A DNA stretch of 43,889 bases from an uncultured Lachnospiraceae bacterium (GCA_910588815.1 CAJUQY010000021.1:1-43889), one strand, 5' to 3'; shown: positions 32,011-40,998, counted from the first letter of the stretch. Translations and numbers: made by a program. Notes: generated by a model not told the origin, from the sequence alone.

Positions 32011-32447
32011 AAAACGATGAAAAAAAAGAGCTGCTTCGTTCTCTGAAATTTTTGGCGTTTTCCGTTTCGGCGGGAGTGATCGAGATCGGGGCGTTCACTC
32101 TGCTCAATGAACTGTCCGGATGGAGCTATTGGCCCTGTTATCTGATCGCCCTGATTTTGTCGGTGCTGTGGAATTTTACTCTGAACAGACGTTACACCTT
32201 CCAGTCGGCAGGCAATATTCCGGTGGCTATGGCCAAGGTGGCGGTTTTCTACTGTGTGTTCACACCGTTTTCCACCTTTCTTGGAAACTATCTGGCAGAG
32301 TCGCTTTTGTGGAACGAATATCTGGTGACAGGCCTCAACATGATAGCCAATTTTGTTCTGGAATTTCTCTATGACCGGTTCTTTGTGTTCCGGGACTCAC
32401 TGGATACCAACAGTGTGGCGAAGAAGCAGGAGGTAAATGGGATATGA
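32007..32447 (+). CDS. GtrA-family membrane protein
   Basis: 146 residues with four membrane helices and the GtrA pattern: LLRSLKFLAFSVSAGVIEIG at the front, SVLWNFTLNRRYTFQS in the middle and ANFVLEFLYDRFFVFRD at the end. GtrA proteins act in moving lipid-linked sugars across the membrane for cell-surface polysaccharides. The ATG overlaps the kinase stop by four bases (ATGA), and its own end overlaps the next gene in the same way. Confidence 0.88.
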   Translation: MKNDEKKELLRSLKFLAFSVSAGVIEIGAFTLLNELSGWSYWPCYLIALILSVLWNFTLNRRYTFQSAGNIPVAMAKVAVFYCVFTPFSTFLGNYLAESLLWNEYLVTGLNMIANFVLEFLYDRFFVFRDSLDTNSVAKKQEVNGI

Positions 32448-33349
32448 ATATGGCAGATATTGCAATCGTGGGGAGTGGTCCGGCGGGAATTTCGGCGGCG
32501 CTCAATGCCAAGATCAGGAATAAGAGCTATTATCTTTTCGGAACGTCGGCCCTCAGCGACAAGGTGCGCCGTTCCGAGTGTATTTCCAACTATCCGGGAG
32601 TCGCGGATGTGGGGGGCATGGAACTTTATGAGAAGTTTACAGATCAGCTTTCCGGGGCGGGAATCGAGATCACGGAAAAACGGATTACCGGGATTTACAA
32701 TATGGGAACGTATTTTGCCTTGCTGGCAGATCAGGAGGAATTTAAAGCAAGGACGGTGATCCTCGCCACAGGCGTGGAGACGGTGCGGCCGGTTCCGGGA
32801 GAGCGGGAGCTTCTCGGACGGGGCGTAAGCTACTGTGCCACCTGCGACGGAAATCTGTACAGGGGAAAGACCATTGCGGTCATCTGTGACAATGCCGAGA
32901 TGGAGGAGGAGGTCTCCTATCTGGCGGAGCTTGCCGGGAAGCTTTATTACCGGCCGCTGTTTAAGGGCAGCAGCTTTGCCGCGGAGAACGCAGAGCAGCT
33001 CTCCGGTCCTCTGGTCAAGATCCTGGGTGAAAAACGGGTGAGCGGTATCTGCCTGAAAGACGGAACAGAGGTTTCTGTGGAAGGCGTGTTCTTCTTAAAG
33101 GAATCTGTCTCCCCGGCGGTGCTTCTTCGGGGGCTGAAGGTGGAGGCGGGCCATGTGGAGGTGAACCGCAAAATGGAGACCAATGTAAAGGGTTGTTACG
33201 CCGCCGGGGACTGCACCGGTACTCCCTACCAGATTGCAAAGGCTGTGGGGGAGGGGAACGTTGCCGCACATTCCGCCGTGAAATATCTGGCAGAGCAGAT
33301 GATCAAAAAACCTGAGAAAGAAGAATCTGTAAGAAAGGAAGACAAATGA
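32444..33349 (+). CDS. thioredoxin-reductase-like flavoprotein with altered NADPH site
   Basis: 301 residues. The FAD motif VGSGPAGISAAL is at the front, the redox pair CATC is at residues 131-134 (GVSYCATCDG), and the second FAD motif is NVKGCYAAGDCTG. This is the thioredoxin reductase layout, but the NADPH loop that normally reads GGGxSA is replaced by TIAVICDNAEMEEEVSYL (about 144-161), with no glycine-rich turn. Clostridial thioredoxin reductases that take electrons from ferredoxin, or otherwise lack NADPH, show this kind of change, so the donor may not be NADPH. The gene overlaps its neighbours by four bases on each side. Confidence 0.85.
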   Translation: MNMADIAIVGSGPAGISAALNAKIRNKSYYLFGTSALSDKVRRSECISNYPGVADVGGMELYEKFTDQLSGAGIEITEKRITGIYNMGTYFALLADQEEFKARTVILATGVETVRPVPGERELLGRGVSYCATCDGNLYRGKTIAVICDNAEMEEEVSYLAELAGKLYYRPLFKGSSFAAENAEQLSGPLVKILGEKRVSGICLKDGTEVSVEGVFFLKESVSPAVLLRGLKVEAGHVEVNRKMETNVKGCYAAGDCTGTPYQIAKAVGEGNVAAHSAVKYLAEQMIKKPEKEESVRKEDK

Positions 33350-36225
33350 AAAAACTATCAGAGGGGATGAAGCTGTACGGTTTCACTGTCAAAAGGCTCC
33401 GTGAGGTGAAGGAGTTGGAGGCCTCTTTCGCGGAGATGACCCATGACAAAACAGGGGCGGAGCTCTGTTTCCTGGACAACGGGGCAAAGAACAAGCTGTT
33501 CACGGCAGGTTTCAAGACGCTGCCTGAGGACAGCACAGGAGTGTTCCATATTTTGGAGCACTCCGTTCTCTGCGGCTCTGAAAAATATCCGGTGAAGGAG
33601 CCTTTTGTGGATTTGCTGAAAAGCTCCATGAACACCTTCTTAAATGCCATGACCTATCCGGACAAGACCGTGTATCCGGTTTCCAGCTGCAACGAGAAGG
33701 ATTTTCTGAATCTGGTTTCTGTCTACCTGGACGCGGTCTTTGCCCCCAGGCTTTTAACGGATAAAAATATTTTTTATCAGGAAGGGATCCATATAGATGC
33801 AGAGGACGGGGAGCCTCATTACAAGGGCGTGGTGTTCAACGAGATGAAGGGGGCCATGTCCGGAATCGACGACCGGCTCGAACAGGGGATCTGCAGCCTG
33901 ATGTTCCCGGACAACTGCTACCGTTTCAATTCCGGCGGAGATCCGGCTGCAATTCCGGATCTCACCTATGAAAAATTTGCGGAGACCTACAGACGGTTCT
34001 ATCATCCCTCCAATGCGAAGTTTTTCCTGGACGGTTCCGTTCCTCTGGAGAGGACGCTGGAGCTTATGGATTCCTATCTGAGCCGATATGGGCGGATGGA
34101 GGAGAAATTTGATATTCCGGCTCAGGTTCCCGTGGCAAGGGAGGCGACGGAGTATTATGAGGCTGCCGGGGAAGAGGAAGACGCAGGCAAGGCCGCACTG
34201 GCTTTTGGGAAGATCATCGGCACCTGGGAGGAGCAAAACCGGCTGTTTGCGGCCCATATTCTCTGCGACGTGCTGGCGGATTCCAATGAAGCTCCTTTAA
34301 AACGGGCAGTTCTTTCTTCCGGCCTTGCCGAGGATGTGGAGATGGCGGTGATGGACAGCGTGAAGCAGCCCTATCTTTTGCTGGTGTTCCGGGGAATGAA
34401 AGATGAGGACAGCGAGGCGATCAAGATTCTGGTCCGGGACACGGTCCACAGACTTCAGGCGGAAGGCTTAAGCCGGGAAGCGCTGCAGGCTTCCATCAAC
34501 CGTCTGGCTTTCCGGTGCAGGCAGACGAGTGAGCCTCAGGGATTGTACCGGGCACTTTCGGCCTTTAATAGTTGGCTTTATGGGGGAGATCCGCTGGAAA
34601 GCCTGCTCTATGACGAGACCATTGCCGCTCTCAGAAAGATGGTGGGGACCGGCGAGTTTGAAGAACTCCTCGGTGCGCTTCTGGGCGAAGAAGAGGGACT
34701 TTCCGTCCTGCATATGCTCCCTTCCGTGACGCTGGGAAGAGAGGAGGCGGATCGGGAAGAGAAGCGGGTGCAGGCAGAGTATGCCGCCCTTAAGGAATCG
34801 GAACGGGAACAGTTAAAGAAAGATAATGAGGCTCTTCTAAAATGGCAGACAGAGCCGGATTCGCCGGAAGCCGCCGCGTCCATTCCGACCCTTTCTTTGG
34901 GCGAGGCGGGGGAGGGTCCGGAGTATACGAAGACCATAGAGAAGAAGGTGCAGGGAGCTACGGTGCTTTACCACCCTGTGCCTACCCGCGGGATCATATA
35001 CCTTTCCCTGTATTTTCCTCTTACGAATTTCACCCTTGAAGAGCTTACGGGGCTGTCCCTGCTTCCCGCTCTTTTCGGGGAGCTGCCCACGGAAAATTAC
35101 AGTGTTTCCGAACTGCAGCAGGCCATAAAGACCCATATCGGAAGTCTGGGCTTCGGAATCTTCGCCTATGGGAAGAAGGATGAGAGGGGAACCTGTGCGC
35201 CGCATCTGTGTGTCCATGCCGGGATCCTGGAGGAAAGTCTTCCGGAGGCGGAAAAGCTGTTGGCAGAACTTTTGACGAAGACCAGGTTTGACCAGAAGGA
35301 CAAGATAAAAGAGATTGTCCTCCAGTCGGAGGAATCTGCAAAGCAGGGGGCGATCGGAAACGGCCATGGGCTTGGAATGACGGCCGTCCAGTCCCATTAT
35401 ACGGCCAGGGGAGCGGTTGCCGAGGCCGTGGGAGGCTATACCTCCCTGCAGTTTTTACATCGCTTTGCCAAGGATTTTGACGGAGAGATCGCCGGCTTTT
35501 TGTCGCTGGCGAAAAGAGTTAGGGAGGAGTCTGTCTGCAGAAAGAGCATGACGGCCGGCGTTACCGCCTCGAAGGAACCTTTGCTTTCCGGGCTTCTCGA
35601 GGAACTGCCGGAGGGGGCAGCGCTGCCGGAGTCGGCGGCTTATGAGATTGAGCTTCCGAAACGGCTTGGGATCCGCATTCCTGCCCCCATCGCCTACGCA
35701 GCCCAGGGAAGCCATCTTTCTTCCTTCGGGGAGACCTTTTCCGGAAGCTTAAGAATAGCCGCCCACATTCTCTCGCTGGGGTATCTCTGGAATGAGATTC
35801 GGGTCCAGGGAGGAGCCTACGGCACCGGGCTTTCTGTCAGACAGGAGGGGGGAATGTCCTGCTATTCCTACCGGGATCCTTCCCCAGAGCGAAGCCTGTC
35901 TGTTTACCGGCAGATGGCGGACTATGTGGAGAAATTCTGTGAGAGGGGCGAGACTCTGGACAAGTTCATTCTCGCCGCTGTGGCGGCTGCCGAGCCCCTC
36001 AGGACTCCCGGGGAGGAAGGCATGGCGGCCGACAGTCTGTGGTTTGCCGGCATCACAGAAGAAGACATGAAAAAGCTGCGGAAAGAAATGCTTGATACGG
36101 ATCAGGCGGCGCTTCTTAAATGGTGCGGCCCGTTAAAAAGGCTGGCAAAAGAGGGGGCCGTGTGCGTGGTCGGAAATGAGGATGCCCTGAACGCCTGCGA
36201 AGGTCTGACGGTCTGCGACCTGTAG
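33346..36225 (+). CDS. M16C (PreP-like) zinc metallopeptidase
   Basis: 959 residues, the full four-domain length of the presequence-protease branch of M16. The inverted zinc motif HILEH is at residues 68-72 (VFHILEHSVLCGSEKYPVKE) and the distal zinc Glu lies in FNEMKGAMSG (about Glu166). NTFLNAMTYPDKTVYPVSSC is typical. The C-terminal half holds the inactive partner domains with GGAYGTGLSVRQEGG and YSYRDPSPERSL. No signal peptide is visible, so it should degrade peptides in the cytoplasm. It ends the coupled gene chain and converges on the PHP phosphatase gene. Confidence 0.95.
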   Translation: MKKLSEGMKLYGFTVKRLREVKELEASFAEMTHDKTGAELCFLDNGAKNKLFTAGFKTLPEDSTGVFHILEHSVLCGSEKYPVKEPFVDLLKSSMNTFLNAMTYPDKTVYPVSSCNEKDFLNLVSVYLDAVFAPRLLTDKNIFYQEGIHIDAEDGEPHYKGVVFNEMKGAMSGIDDRLEQGICSLMFPDNCYRFNSGGDPAAIPDLTYEKFAETYRRFYHPSNAKFFLDGSVPLERTLELMDSYLSRYGRMEEKFDIPAQVPVAREATEYYEAAGEEEDAGKAALAFGKIIGTWEEQNRLFAAHILCDVLADSNEAPLKRAVLSSGLAEDVEMAVMDSVKQPYLLLVFRGMKDEDSEAIKILVRDTVHRLQAEGLSREALQASINRLAFRCRQTSEPQGLYRALSAFNSWLYGGDPLESLLYDETIAALRKMVGTGEFEELLGALLGEEEGLSVLHMLPSVTLGREEADREEKRVQAEYAALKESEREQLKKDNEALLKWQTEPDSPEAAASIPTLSLGEAGEGPEYTKTIEKKVQGATVLYHPVPTRGIIYLSLYFPLTNFTLEELTGLSLLPALFGELPTENYSVSELQQAIKTHIGSLGFGIFAYGKKDERGTCAPHLCVHAGILEESLPEAEKLLAELLTKTRFDQKDKIKEIVLQSEESAKQGAIGNGHGLGMTAVQSHYTARGAVAEAVGGYTSLQFLHRFAKDFDGEIAGFLSLAKRVREESVCRKSMTAGVTASKEPLLSGLLEELPEGAALPESAAYEIELPKRLGIRIPAPIAYAAQGSHLSSFGETFSGSLRIAAHILSLGYLWNEIRVQGGAYGTGLSVRQEGGMSCYSYRDPSPERSLSVYRQMADYVEKFCERGETLDKFILAAVAAAEPLRTPGEEGMAADSLWFAGITEEDMKKLRKEMLDTDQAALLKWCGPLKRLAKEGAVCVVGNEDALNACEGLTVCDL

Positions 36226-36312
36226 GAGCCACCGAAAAACAGGAAGCTTCCGGTCCTGTTCTGGACAGTCCCATCGGAACGGGAGCGGGGGATTCCAGGA
36301 GATTTTATCATA
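36226..36312. other. gap between convergent genes with weak hairpin
   Basis: AACAGGA (36238-36244) pairs with TCCTGTT (36254-36260). There is no T-run. It may be a weak terminator; nothing else is seen. Confidence 0.35.
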
Positions 36313-37116
36313 TTATAATGGAAGGAACTCCGGTTTTCGGTCTTTGAAAACGGTATAGTAACGGAAACCGCAATCCTTTAAGATTTCGCCGATACGGTCA
36401 AAATGGTGAGCCACATAATTGGGGACATGGGCGTCGGAACCGATGGTCAAGATTTCGCCGCCCAGCTTGCGGTAGCGTTTCAGCATTGCCTCTGTGGGGT
36501 GTGGGTGGCCGAGACCGGCCTTGTAGCCGGCCGTGTTGCATTCGATTCCCTTTCCCTTCTCAATGAGTATCTTTAAGATTTCATCGAACACATCCTGATA
36601 TTTTTCATAGCTGTAATATGTATTTTGGTTTGGGCCGTAACGGACGACAAAATCCAGATGGCCGGCCACGTCGAAACAGTCGTAGGCAGTGATGTTTTTT
36701 AATTCTTCCTCAAAATAGGAGCGGTAGGCCTCCTCCTCCGAACGGCCTTCAAAGAAAATCGGATAATAGGGATCCATTCCGTCGCAAAAGTGAGTGGAAC
36801 CGATGATAAAATCAAAGGAGCTGGCAGATACGTAAGAAACCAGGTCGGTGGGAATGTCCGTCTGGAGCCCCAGTTCCACGCCGATTCGCAGGTCGATCCG
36901 GTTCTGGTATTGCTCCCTCAGAGAGAGGAGGGTTTTCCTGTAGGCAGCTGTGTCAAAGGTAAAATCCATGACATCCGGCGGTCCGTCGAAATCCTGATGG
37001 TCGGTGATGCAGAGAGCCGGCATTCCCAGGGCGATGGCCCGCTCAATCTGAAGCTCTGGCGGCGTGTCGGAGTCGGCGGAGAAGCTGGTGTGCAGATGAG
37101 AATCAATATATGTCAT
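36313..37116 (-). CDS. PHP-domain histidinol-phosphatase (HisJ/HisK type)
   Basis: 267 residues from the ATG at 37116-37114 on the minus strand, set by AGAGGAT upstream; the frame is open for another 70 codons that run through the promoter and are not real. MTYIDSHLHTSFSADSDTPP gives the first PHP metal motif (His7, His9), then CITDHQDFDGP, IGVELGLQ, GSTHFCDG, CFDVAGHLDFVVRYG and ILTIGSDAHVPNYVAHHFDR supply the rest. The family dephosphorylates histidinol phosphate in histidine synthesis. No his operon is near, so the substrate could be another phosphate ester. Confidence 0.88.
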   Translation of the reverse strand: MTYIDSHLHTSFSADSDTPPELQIERAIALGMPALCITDHQDFDGPPDVMDFTFDTAAYRKTLLSLREQYQNRIDLRIGVELGLQTDIPTDLVSYVSASSFDFIIGSTHFCDGMDPYYPIFFEGRSEEEAYRSYFEEELKNITAYDCFDVAGHLDFVVRYGPNQNTYYSYEKYQDVFDEILKILIEKGKGIECNTAGYKAGLGHPHPTEAMLKRYRKLGGEILTIGSDAHVPNYVAHHFDRIGEILKDCGFRYYTVFKDRKPEFLPL

Positions 37117-37161
37117 GATGGTATCCTCTTTCCCGATGATGTTTGAAAAATTCCTGTGAAT

Positions 37162-37224
37162 AGAATAGAACAAAAGAAAAAGAATGTCAATGTGCTTGCG
37201 GGGGATTATAAAAGGCGTTACAAT
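37162..37224. promoter_or_regulatory. back-to-back divergent promoters
   Basis: Minus strand: TTGACA (37190-37185), 17 bases, TATTCT (37167-37162) for the PHP phosphatase. Plus strand: TTGCGG (37196-37201), 17 bases, TACAAT (37219-37224) for the membrane protein. The two -35 boxes are five bases apart. Confidence 0.65.
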
Positions 37225-37265
37225 GGGATGGAGACAGAAAGTGACATTTTGAATGGAGAGGAAGC

Positions 37266-38150
37266 ATGGCGGAAAGACAAAAGGAAAAAAAGAAGCAGAG
37301 TAAAAAGAGGGGCAGCGGCCAGAGGCTGGAGGCATGGAAACAGGCGCTGCAGATGGAACTTCGGGAGCATAAAAGTTCGTTTTTAGTCTTTTCCGTGCTG
37401 AGGCTTCTCGTGGTCGTGACTATGGTTCTGCAGTTTTTTAACGGGAATTATGAAAATGTGTATGTATGCTTTTTGACGCTCCTTCTGCTGGTGGTGCCAA
37501 GCCTGGTGCAGGTGACCATGAAGGTGGAGCTGCCCACGGGACTGGAGATCGTCATGCTGCTTTTTGTTTTTTCCGCAGAGATTCTGGGGGAAATCAATGC
37601 CTTCTATATCCGGATTCCTGCATGGGATACGATTCTTCATACCTTGAATGGCTTTCTGATGGCGGCCATCGGCTTTTCTCTGGTGGATATCCTGAATCGC
37701 CATGAGCGGTTTTCTTTTCAGATGTCTCCGGTATTTATGGCGGTGGTGGCTTTTTGCTTTTCCATGACGATCGGCGTTTTGTGGGAATTTTTTGAATGGG
37801 GAATGGACATGTTTTTTCACCTGGATATGCAGAAGGATACGGTCCTCCATACGATCAGTTCCGTCGCTCTGAATCCGGGCGGGCAAAACATACCGGTGGT
37901 CATAACAGGAATCCGGGACATGTCCATTGACGGGCAGAGCCTTGGCCTGGGCGGATATCTGGACATCGGCCTTTACGATACCATGAAAGATCTGTTCGTA
38001 AATTTTATCGGGGCCGTCGTGTTTTCTGCGGTAGGCTTCTTTTATGTGAAGAGCAGAGGGAAGGGAAGCTTTGCGAAGCGTTTCATCCCCAGGCTTAAAA
38101 ATAAAGACAGAGATTTTCTGGCCATCGCGGAGAAGGAAGAAGAAATCTGA
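37266..38150 (+). CDS. YjdF/DUF2238-like membrane protein of unknown function
   Basis: 294 residues. A strongly basic N-terminus (RQKEKKKQSKKRGSGQRLEA) is followed by about six membrane helices (from residue 38 onward; the last near 249-269). Conserved-looking polar residues sit in or near the membrane: EILGEINAFYIRIPAWDTIL, HTLNGFLMAAIGF, GVLWEFFEWGMDMFFHLDMQ and LYDTMKDLFVNFIGAVVF. This WDTxLH/WExxEW/DTxxDxxxN set resembles the YjdF (DUF2238) family, whose role is not known. GGAAGC precedes the ATG. Confidence 0.7.
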   Translation: MAERQKEKKKQSKKRGSGQRLEAWKQALQMELREHKSSFLVFSVLRLLVVVTMVLQFFNGNYENVYVCFLTLLLLVVPSLVQVTMKVELPTGLEIVMLLFVFSAEILGEINAFYIRIPAWDTILHTLNGFLMAAIGFSLVDILNRHERFSFQMSPVFMAVVAFCFSMTIGVLWEFFEWGMDMFFHLDMQKDTVLHTISSVALNPGGQNIPVVITGIRDMSIDGQSLGLGGYLDIGLYDTMKDLFVNFIGAVVFSAVGFFYVKSRGKGSFAKRFIPRLKNKDRDFLAIAEKEEEI

Positions 38151-38231
38151 AGGGCAGAAGAGAGCGGCAATAAAACAGGAAAGCAGACTGGAAAAGCAGA
38201 ATAAGAAAAAGAACAGACAGAGGAGGGAATT

Positions 38232-39116
38232 ATGACAAGAGAAGAATTCCATGGACTGACAAAGAGGGGGCTTGTACTTTTGGACGGGGCCACCGGTTCC
38301 AACCTGATGGCGGCGGGGATGCCGAGGGGGGTCTGTACGGAGGAGTGGATCTGCGAAAATCCTCAGGTGATCAAGGACCTGCAGCGGGCCTACAAAGAAG
38401 CAGGATCCAGGATTATACTGGCACCGACTTTTTCCGCCAACCGGATGAATCTGGAGGACCGGGGGCTCGGGGACCGTGTCGGGGAGATCAACCGAAGGCT
38501 GGTGGAGATCACCAGAGAGGCTGTCGGAGAAGATTTTTTGGTGGGCGGGGATCTGACCACCACGGGAAAGACGGCGGAAGACTATGGGATGCTGATGGAT
38601 ATCTATAAAGAACAGATCGGGATTCTTGCAGAAGCCGGCGTGGATCTTCTGATGGTGGAGACCATGCTCGGCCTGGAGGAGACGTTGGCGGCGCTGGAGG
38701 CTGCCAGGGCCGTCTGCGGCCTTCCGGTTCTGTGTTCCCTGACCATTGAATCCGACGGAAGCCTTTTTTTCGGCGGCAATATTTTTGACGCGGCGGCGGC
38801 GCTCTCGGAAATGGGGGCCGATGCGGTGGGAATCAACTGTTCCGTGGGGCCGGACCGGCTGGAGGCTGTGGTGCGGAATATCAAAAAAGAGGTGAAGGTT
38901 CCGGTCCTGGTGAAGCCCAATGCGGGCATGCCGACCATTACGGATACAGGGGAGGCCGTTTATTCCATGGGGGCCGATGAGTTTGCGCGCCATATGGAGA
39001 AGCTTGTAAAGGCCGGGGCCGACATCATCGGGGGCTGCTGCGGAACCACACCGGAGTATATTGAGAAGGTGGCGGAGCGATGTGCGGCGAAACAGAGGAT
39101 GACAGGGAGTGAGTGA
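38232..39116 (+). CDS. homocysteine S-methyltransferase-family protein
   Basis: 294 residues, a stand-alone Pfam S-methyl_trans domain. GLVLLDGATGSNLMAAGMPR is the family start. The three zinc cysteines are in GINCSVGP (Cys203) and GGCCGTTPEY (Cys269, Cys270). It probably moves a methyl group from S-methylmethionine or a similar donor, or from a methylated corrinoid or folate partner, to homocysteine to make methionine; no cobalamin domain is present. AGAGGAGGG precedes the ATG. The wall gene follows after a single base, though their roles are unrelated. Confidence 0.9.
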   Translation: MTREEFHGLTKRGLVLLDGATGSNLMAAGMPRGVCTEEWICENPQVIKDLQRAYKEAGSRIILAPTFSANRMNLEDRGLGDRVGEINRRLVEITREAVGEDFLVGGDLTTTGKTAEDYGMLMDIYKEQIGILAEAGVDLLMVETMLGLEETLAALEAARAVCGLPVLCSLTIESDGSLFFGGNIFDAAAALSEMGADAVGINCSVGPDRLEAVVRNIKKEVKVPVLVKPNAGMPTITDTGEAVYSMGADEFARHMEKLVKAGADIIGGCCGTTPEYIEKVAERCAAKQRMTGSE

Positions 39117-39117
39117 A

Positions 39118-40734
39118 ATGAAAAGAAAAGAGAGAAGATTTTTTATCATGCTCCTGTTGGCGGTCAGTTGTTTGTCTGCCGGAACCGTGCATGCCAAAGG
39201 GGAGAAAGCGGCTTCTGTGACCTATCGCAGCCATATCCAGACTTACGGCTGGCAGGCGTGGAGACAGGATGGGCAGCTTTCCGGAACCACCGGGCAGTCA
39301 AAACGCCTGGAGGCTGTTGAGATGCGTCTGAATTCTTCCTATTCCGGAAATATCCAATATCGCACACATGTTCAAAGTTATGGCTGGCAGAACTGGAAGA
39401 CCAACGGGCAGATTTCCGGAACATTCGGAGAAGCGAAACGCCTGGAGGCCATTGAGATCAGGCTGGTCGGAGAGATTGCAAATCATTATGATGTCTGTTA
39501 CCGGGGTTACGTGCAGAGCTACGGCTGGCTGGGCTGGGCAAAGAACGGACAGTCGGCGGGGACGGCGGGGATGTCGAGACGTCTGGAGGCCATTGAGATC
39601 CAATTGGTTCCCAAAAGCACCCTTCTGCCGGATGACGGCAAAAGACCCTACATGACGACGGATCTCCTTCAATATTCTGTCCATGTCCAGAGCTATGGTT
39701 GGCAGCCTGAGGTGAGTTCGGGGCAGACGGCAGGGACTGTTGGGAAGGCCAAGCGACTGGAGGCGATTCAGATTTCCCTGGATGAGAATAATAAGATGTC
39801 CGGCGGCATTACATACCGCACCCATGTCCAGTCCTATGGGTGGATGGACTGGGCAGAGGAGGGGGAGATAAGCGGAACCAGCGGGGAGTCGAAGCGCCTG
39901 GAAGCTATCCAGATTAAGCTGACGGGAGAAATGGCAGGGTATTATGATATTTATTACCGTGTCCATGCACAGAGCTACGGCTGGCTGGGCTGGGCAAAGA
40001 ACGGCCAGCCGGCGGGGACGGCCGGTTACTCAAAACGCCTGGAGGCCATAGAAATTGTCCTGAAGAAGAAGGGGGCGGCGGCACCCGGTTCCACCGCCGA
40101 TTATTATCGATTCAAAAGCCTGCAGAATCTGATGGATATCACGGAGGGAATTGGGGACGGTTCCCAGATCATTACCGTGGTGGGAGACGGAACCCGCACC
40201 GGGGCTACCTTGGATTTTTGGCAGAAACAGGAAAGCGGATGGGGACAGAAGATCCATGCCGATGCGATTCTCGGGAGGAACGGACTCTCTGACCACACCT
40301 TTGAGGGAGATAAAACGACGCCGATTGGCTGCTACGACCTCGGAATTGCCTTTGGAAATAAGCCGAATCCGGGAACGTCGCTTCCGTGGGTGGATGTGAA
40401 CCCCTATCACTACTGGATCGATGATCTTGGCAGCGCCTATTACAATCAGCTGATCGACAGCAGGCAGGTTCCGGAGGGATGGCGTTCCGGGGAGCATCTG
40501 TCTGATTACGTGCCCCACTACAATTATTCTGTGAACATTGAGGTGAACCCCCAGTGCAGGAAGGATTCCACGTCGGCCATTTTCCTTCATTGTTCCGGCG
40601 GCGCTCTGTATACGTCCGGCTGTGTCGGCATCGGGGAGTGGGAGATGAAGACGGCGCTGCAGCTTCTGAAGCCGGGAGCGCGCATTGTCATAGTGAGAAA
40701 CAAAGAGGATCTGTTAAGATACATGGAGTATTAG
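39118..40734 (+). CDS. ChW-repeat L,D-transpeptidase (YkuD)
   Basis: 538 residues from ATG 39118 (GGGAG upstream; an in-frame GTG lies nine bases earlier). A signal peptide (FFIMLLLAVSCLSAGTVHA) is followed by six ChW repeats of about 38 residues with the core HVQSYGW...G..AGT.G.SKRLEAI.I.L (about residues 32-325); the fourth copy has lost the second W. The C-terminal L,D-transpeptidase domain has HCSGGALYTSGCVGI with His491 and the catalytic Cys502. It should form 3-3 cross-links or attach proteins in peptidoglycan, with the ChW repeats as a surface-binding array. No terminator is obvious after it. Confidence 0.93.
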   Translation: MKRKERRFFIMLLLAVSCLSAGTVHAKGEKAASVTYRSHIQTYGWQAWRQDGQLSGTTGQSKRLEAVEMRLNSSYSGNIQYRTHVQSYGWQNWKTNGQISGTFGEAKRLEAIEIRLVGEIANHYDVCYRGYVQSYGWLGWAKNGQSAGTAGMSRRLEAIEIQLVPKSTLLPDDGKRPYMTTDLLQYSVHVQSYGWQPEVSSGQTAGTVGKAKRLEAIQISLDENNKMSGGITYRTHVQSYGWMDWAEEGEISGTSGESKRLEAIQIKLTGEMAGYYDIYYRVHAQSYGWLGWAKNGQPAGTAGYSKRLEAIEIVLKKKGAAAPGSTADYYRFKSLQNLMDITEGIGDGSQIITVVGDGTRTGATLDFWQKQESGWGQKIHADAILGRNGLSDHTFEGDKTTPIGCYDLGIAFGNKPNPGTSLPWVDVNPYHYWIDDLGSAYYNQLIDSRQVPEGWRSGEHLSDYVPHYNYSVNIEVNPQCRKDSTSAIFLHCSGGALYTSGCVGIGEWEMKTALQLLKPGARIVIVRNKEDLLRYMEY

Positions 40735-40760
40735 AAATCCAAGAAATTATTACAAAATTA

Positions 40761-40789
40761 TTGACACTGTATGAGGGAGTTGGTATAAT
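40761..40789 (+). promoter_or_regulatory. upstream consensus promoter of the first NlpC/P60 gene
   Basis: TTGACA (40761-40766), 17 bases, TATAAT (40784-40789) with extended TGG. It lies about 210 bases before the start codon, upstream of a second perfect promoter. Confidence 0.75.
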
Positions 40790-40914
40790 TTATGACATGC
40801 GGCGAGTTTTTTGCCCTGTACAAAATATGACAAAAATATTACAAAAGGATAAGGGAACCTGAGGCTTCAGGGCTGTTTCGGAAAGTTTTGGATGATTTTT
40901 TAAGAGAAAACCGG

Positions 40915-40943
40915 TTGACAGCAGCCAAAAGAGAGGCTATAAT
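40915..40943 (+). promoter_or_regulatory. main consensus promoter of the first NlpC/P60 gene
   Basis: TTGACA (40915-40920), 17 bases, TATAAT (40938-40943). The transcript would begin near 40950, directly before the WalR-like repeats. Confidence 0.85.
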
Positions 40944-40952
40944 GGTTACAGA

Positions 40953-40969
40953 CGTAACAAATTCGTAAC
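40953..40969 (+). promoter_or_regulatory. WalR-like box before the first NlpC/P60 gene
   Basis: CGTAAC-AAATT-CGTAAC: two direct hexamers with a five-base spacer. This matches the WalR pattern TGTWAH-N5-TGTWAH except that C replaces T at the first position of each. A reverse-strand TGTAAT-N5-TGTCAT pair lies at 40827-40843. Confidence 0.4.
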
Positions 40970-40998
40970 AAATGGCAGAAGTACTGGAGGTTGAATTT

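Noticed and set aside
37117..37335. Longer N-terminus for the PHP phosphatase
   Set aside because: The extra 73 codons cover the divergent promoters and look non-protein-like; the PHP motif starts right after the internal ATG.
37383..39197. 604-codon open frame on the minus strand
   Set aside because: It lies over the membrane protein and homocysteine methyltransferase genes, both with clear motifs, and its translation is Arg/His/Pro-rich with no domain. It is an antisense artefact of GC-rich codons.
39200..40080. Regular DNA repeats
   Set aside because: They are the coding sequence of the six ChW protein repeats, so not a separate DNA element.
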